From assembly GCA_030064795.1 (NCBI GenBank), contig JASJEI010000236.1:1-17440 (forward strand): a stretch of 17,440 bases of DNA. The letters are read 5' to 3'. The notes under the pieces were generated by a model. It was not told where the DNA came from and did no database searches. It worked only from the letters and a program-made list of their open reading frames with translations. Positions 15,914-17,440 of this stretch are shown one piece after another. Each line of letters opens with the position of its first letter. Position 1 is the first letter of the stretch. Origin of the DNA: Pleurocapsa sp. MO_226.B13 (GTDB lineage Bacteria > Cyanobacteriota > Cyanobacteriia > Cyanobacteriales > Xenococcaceae). Position numbers and translations under genes: made by a program.

Positions 15914-16124
15914 TTAATTTCGCGTAGCTCGCTTATTTGTTCTTAAAAAAAATAGAGACATTTTACTAAAATTTAATTCACACTAGGCGTACACAATATA
16001 TATTCCTACTTCCTCTGCTTACCCTGCCTCCTCCGCACCTTTGCTCCTTGCCCTTTAACGTCTACCTACTTTAGTAATGGATGTTTATGCAAGTTTGGCA
16101 TTTGTTAACTACACAAATAAAAAG

Positions 16125-16152
16125 TCCCACCGCTTACTTTTCAAGGGTGGGA
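16125..16152. repeat. G/C hairpin, possible insertion-sequence end
   Basis: TCCCACC (16125-16131) pairs with GGTGGGA (16146-16152), and inside it CTT (16133-16135) can pair with AAG (16043-type position 16143-16145) with one bulge. It is a G/C island in AT-rich DNA. Such hairpins occur at ends of IS200/IS605 elements, but no tnpA or tnpB is nearby. It could also be an orphan terminator. Confidence 0.35.
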
Positions 16153-16763
16153 TAAGAAGAAGGATACCACAAAACACACATATTTTATAATTCACAGGCG
16201 ACCTAAAACAGTTAAAATGCTTTAGTATTAACAGATACTCTTTAAAGCTTCTTGATGTTTTTTATTTAATTACCTAGTAGAATTACTTCTTTTCTTGTTT
16301 ACCATTATAAACATTTTTAGTTGAAAATATCTAGTTGTTTTTTTTGACTTCATCAAATCATTAAAAAACAATCGTCATCATGTACGATAAATCGTTAATT
16401 GGAATTTAACTAAAAATGATAATTTGACTGTTGAATGATTATTCAATCTTAAAAAAATGTATTTTGTTATAAGCATCTATACATTGATATACAAGCACTT
16501 TAGCCGATAAACAATACTAATAAAGCCAGACTCACAATAGTATCAAAAACTTCTTTAACCACAATTTAGCTAGTTCATATCAGTGTCTTAACTCTATGAA
16601 GTATCTTCATAATTAAAATTTAAATCTACTTAAAAAGCGATCGATGCTGTATTTCCAATAGTTTAAAAGCAAGTTAAAATCTATAAAAAAAAATCCGCAA
16701 ATCCTGACTGTATATTATCTGTTGGCTAATCGATCAAAAACATAGTTAATGCCAAAATTGCTC

Positions 16764-16777
16764 TGACATATGTGTCA
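16764..16777. promoter_or_regulatory. Operator-like inverted repeat TGACATATGTGTCA
   Basis: TGACA and TGTCA arms flank TATG, and a further TGACA half-site follows at 16784-16788. Paired TGACA/TGTCA arms are the kind of site bound by dimeric helix-turn-helix regulators. A perfect TATAAT lies at 16814-16819 with no matching -35. No intact gene follows on the plus strand, so any promoter here may be an orphan. Confidence 0.35.
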
Positions 16778-16919
16778 TAATGCTGACATTAATGGAACGG
16801 GTTTTTTATTACCTATAATGATGCATAGCTAAGAAAAATCAAAAGTGTCTATTTTTCTGGTTATACGAGCTATTGGGCTTTGGCAGCTAAATATGAAGTG
16901 AGTGCTGCATTAATTTGCG

Positions 16920-17140
16920 TTACAAAATCTCCTCGCCAAATCCTTCAAAAAAATAGATAATAGAGGCTCGATCGGCATCGGCATTTAAGGGATGAGCGAC
17001 TAATACCGATTGGAAGAAAGAATGCAACAGATGAGCCGTAAGGTGTGCAATTCCTACACTATCCAAAATTCAATTTATTTGTAGCAAACATTTATTAAAT
17101 TGGGATAAAACCTGACTCCAGTACAAATTGGTCAATTTTG
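16920..17140 (-). pseudogene. Decayed C-terminal part of a helical protein (possibly TetR-type)
   Basis: On the minus strand one frame reads LTNLYWSQVLSQFNKCLLQI, an in-frame TGA (17072-17070), then 49 codons including AHLTAHLLHSFFQSVLVAHP and IIYFFEGFGEEIL before TAA (16922-16920). Both sides of the TGA look like one helical protein. The pattern recalls the C-terminal ligand-binding half of TetR/AcrR regulators, but this is a guess from helix pattern and ending. No start or DNA-binding half is present; the 5' side breaks at the palindrome at 17143-17164. It may have been cut by a repeat insertion. Confidence 0.4.
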
Positions 17141-17142
17141 TA

Positions 17143-17164
17143 GAAGAGTGCGATCGCACTCTTC
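17143..17164. repeat. 22-base perfect palindrome centred on HIP1
   Basis: The palindrome has arms GAAGAGT and ACTCTTC around the HIP1 octamer GCGATCGC (17150-17157). It extends perfectly for 11 bases each side, then stops. It abuts the 5' break of the decayed ORF. It could be a small mobile palindrome or a bidirectional hairpin. Confidence 0.6.
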
Positions 17165-17261
17165 GAGACTGGCAAAGAAAGAAGTTATACCAATTCTCAT
17201 GCATTAACAAGAGACTTCGTAGTAGCATATCTAGACTAAGATATTGGGTTGACTTAGTAAC

Positions 17262-17301
17262 GTGGGCATTGCCCACACTACATTATTGCCCACACTACAT
17301 T
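17262..17301. repeat. Hairpin overlapping a 17-base tandem duplication
   Basis: GTGGGCA (17262-17268) and TGCCCAC (17270-17276) form a 7-base inverted repeat around one base. The unit ATTGCCCACACTACATT then occurs twice in direct tandem (17268-17284 and 17285-17301) with no mismatch. GTGGGCA/TGCCCAC repeats of this style are common between cyanobacterial genes. Confidence 0.65.
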
Positions 17302-17349
17302 ATTTAATTTTTACTACCCAACAAATTAAACTAGACGCGCTACTAGTAC

Positions 17350-17440
17350 TCTGTCAATAATTAATTGATGGGTTGGGGGAAGCAGGGGAAGCAGGGGAAG
17401 ATACTTATTAATATTTATCCCTCAAATCAATGTTGACAGA
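17350..17440. mobile_element. Candidate MITE with terminal inverted repeats, reaching the window edge
   Basis: TCTGTCAA at 17350-17357 faces TTGACAGA at 17433-17440, perfect 8-base inverted ends spaced 91 bases apart; near them ATTGAT and ATCAAT also pair. Inside, the 9-base unit GGGGAAGCA is repeated about 2.8 times (17376-17400). The size and structure suit a non-autonomous element. The right end is exactly the last base, so longer repeats or a target duplication cannot be checked. Confidence 0.45.

Larger units (their letters stand above)
15816..16919. other. Long non-coding, AT-rich stretch
   Basis: No gene is supportable on either strand over 1.1 kb. It holds a pyrimidine-rich low-complexity segment (about 16005-16060), the hairpin at 16125-16152, small inverted repeats (TTGAAT-GATT-ATTCAA at 16431-16446; ACGAT/ATCGT near 16384), and the operator-like site at 16764. 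Many A/T runs and repeated loss of frame suggest decayed DNA. Confidence 0.55.

Noticed and set aside
16844..16860. AGTGTC-TATTTTTC sequence resembling the shared promoter box
   Set aside because: The GACAAAA and TTAAATAAA parts are missing at the required distances, so it is not a third copy.
17070..17276. 68-residue minus-strand frame as a gene
   Set aside because: Its 5' part covers the palindrome and intergenic repeats; only its last third looks like protein and belongs to the decayed ORF.
1..17440. CRISPR arrays, tRNA and rRNA genes
   Set aside because: No regularly spaced repeats and no tRNA-like or rRNA-like segments were seen on reading both strands; a covariance-model search was not possible here.

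Overview
The window looks cyanobacterial. The HIP1 octamer GCGATCGC is scattered through coding and non-coding DNA. The gene families point the same way: a DevB/DevC/DevA exporter, a C39-peptidase ABC transporter with a separate HlyD adaptor, an RTX/SBBP secreted-type protein, and a Ser/Thr kinase with an N-terminal cysteine cluster. Intergenic DNA is AT-rich and holds decayed insertion sequences and small repeats. I cannot place the genus from sequence alone.

Layout. 1-404 has no recognisable gene. 405-1937 (-) is an HlyD-type membrane fusion protein. It is divergent from 2488-2775 (+), a 95-residue double-glycine-leader precursor peptide with its own promoter, leader hairpin, Shine-Dalgarno and, about 240 bases past its stop, a strong intrinsic terminator. 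Next come a complete peptidase-containing ABC transporter (3322-5469) and, 49 bases later, a 645-residue protein with an RTX-like N-terminal part and a predicted seven-bladed SBBP propeller (5519-7456). A 34-residue membrane micro-ORF (7530-7634) precedes a devBCA-type operon (7994-11240) and a stand-alone fabH (11358-12377). After fabH lie fused remnants of two transposases. A 1001-residue kinase-VIT-VWA protein ending in a PEP-CTERM-like signal runs on the minus strand (12810-15815). The last 1.6 kb carries no intact gene. It holds hairpins, an operator-like palindrome, a decayed ORF that may derive from a TetR-type regulator, a 22-base HIP1-centred palindrome, a tandem duplication and a candidate MITE cut by the window edge.

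How it may work. The C39 transporter should cleave the precursor after Gly29-Gly30 and export the cysteine-free, proline-rich core, with the HlyD protein as adaptor to an outer-membrane TolC not seen here. The SBBP protein is probably a second exported or surface product. DevBCA would form another tripartite exporter, possibly for a lipid or acylated product, which would fit the adjacent FabH. The best link between the modules is direct sequence evidence. The promoters of the precursor gene and of the devBCA operon share an almost identical layout: a GATTTTTTC box, a GACAAAA box 13 bases later, a 14-base spacer, then TTAAATAAA. Both leader regions also contain the same 12-mer GACCAAAAAAGT. This suggests co-regulation of peptide production and DevBCA export; that linkage is inference, not proof.
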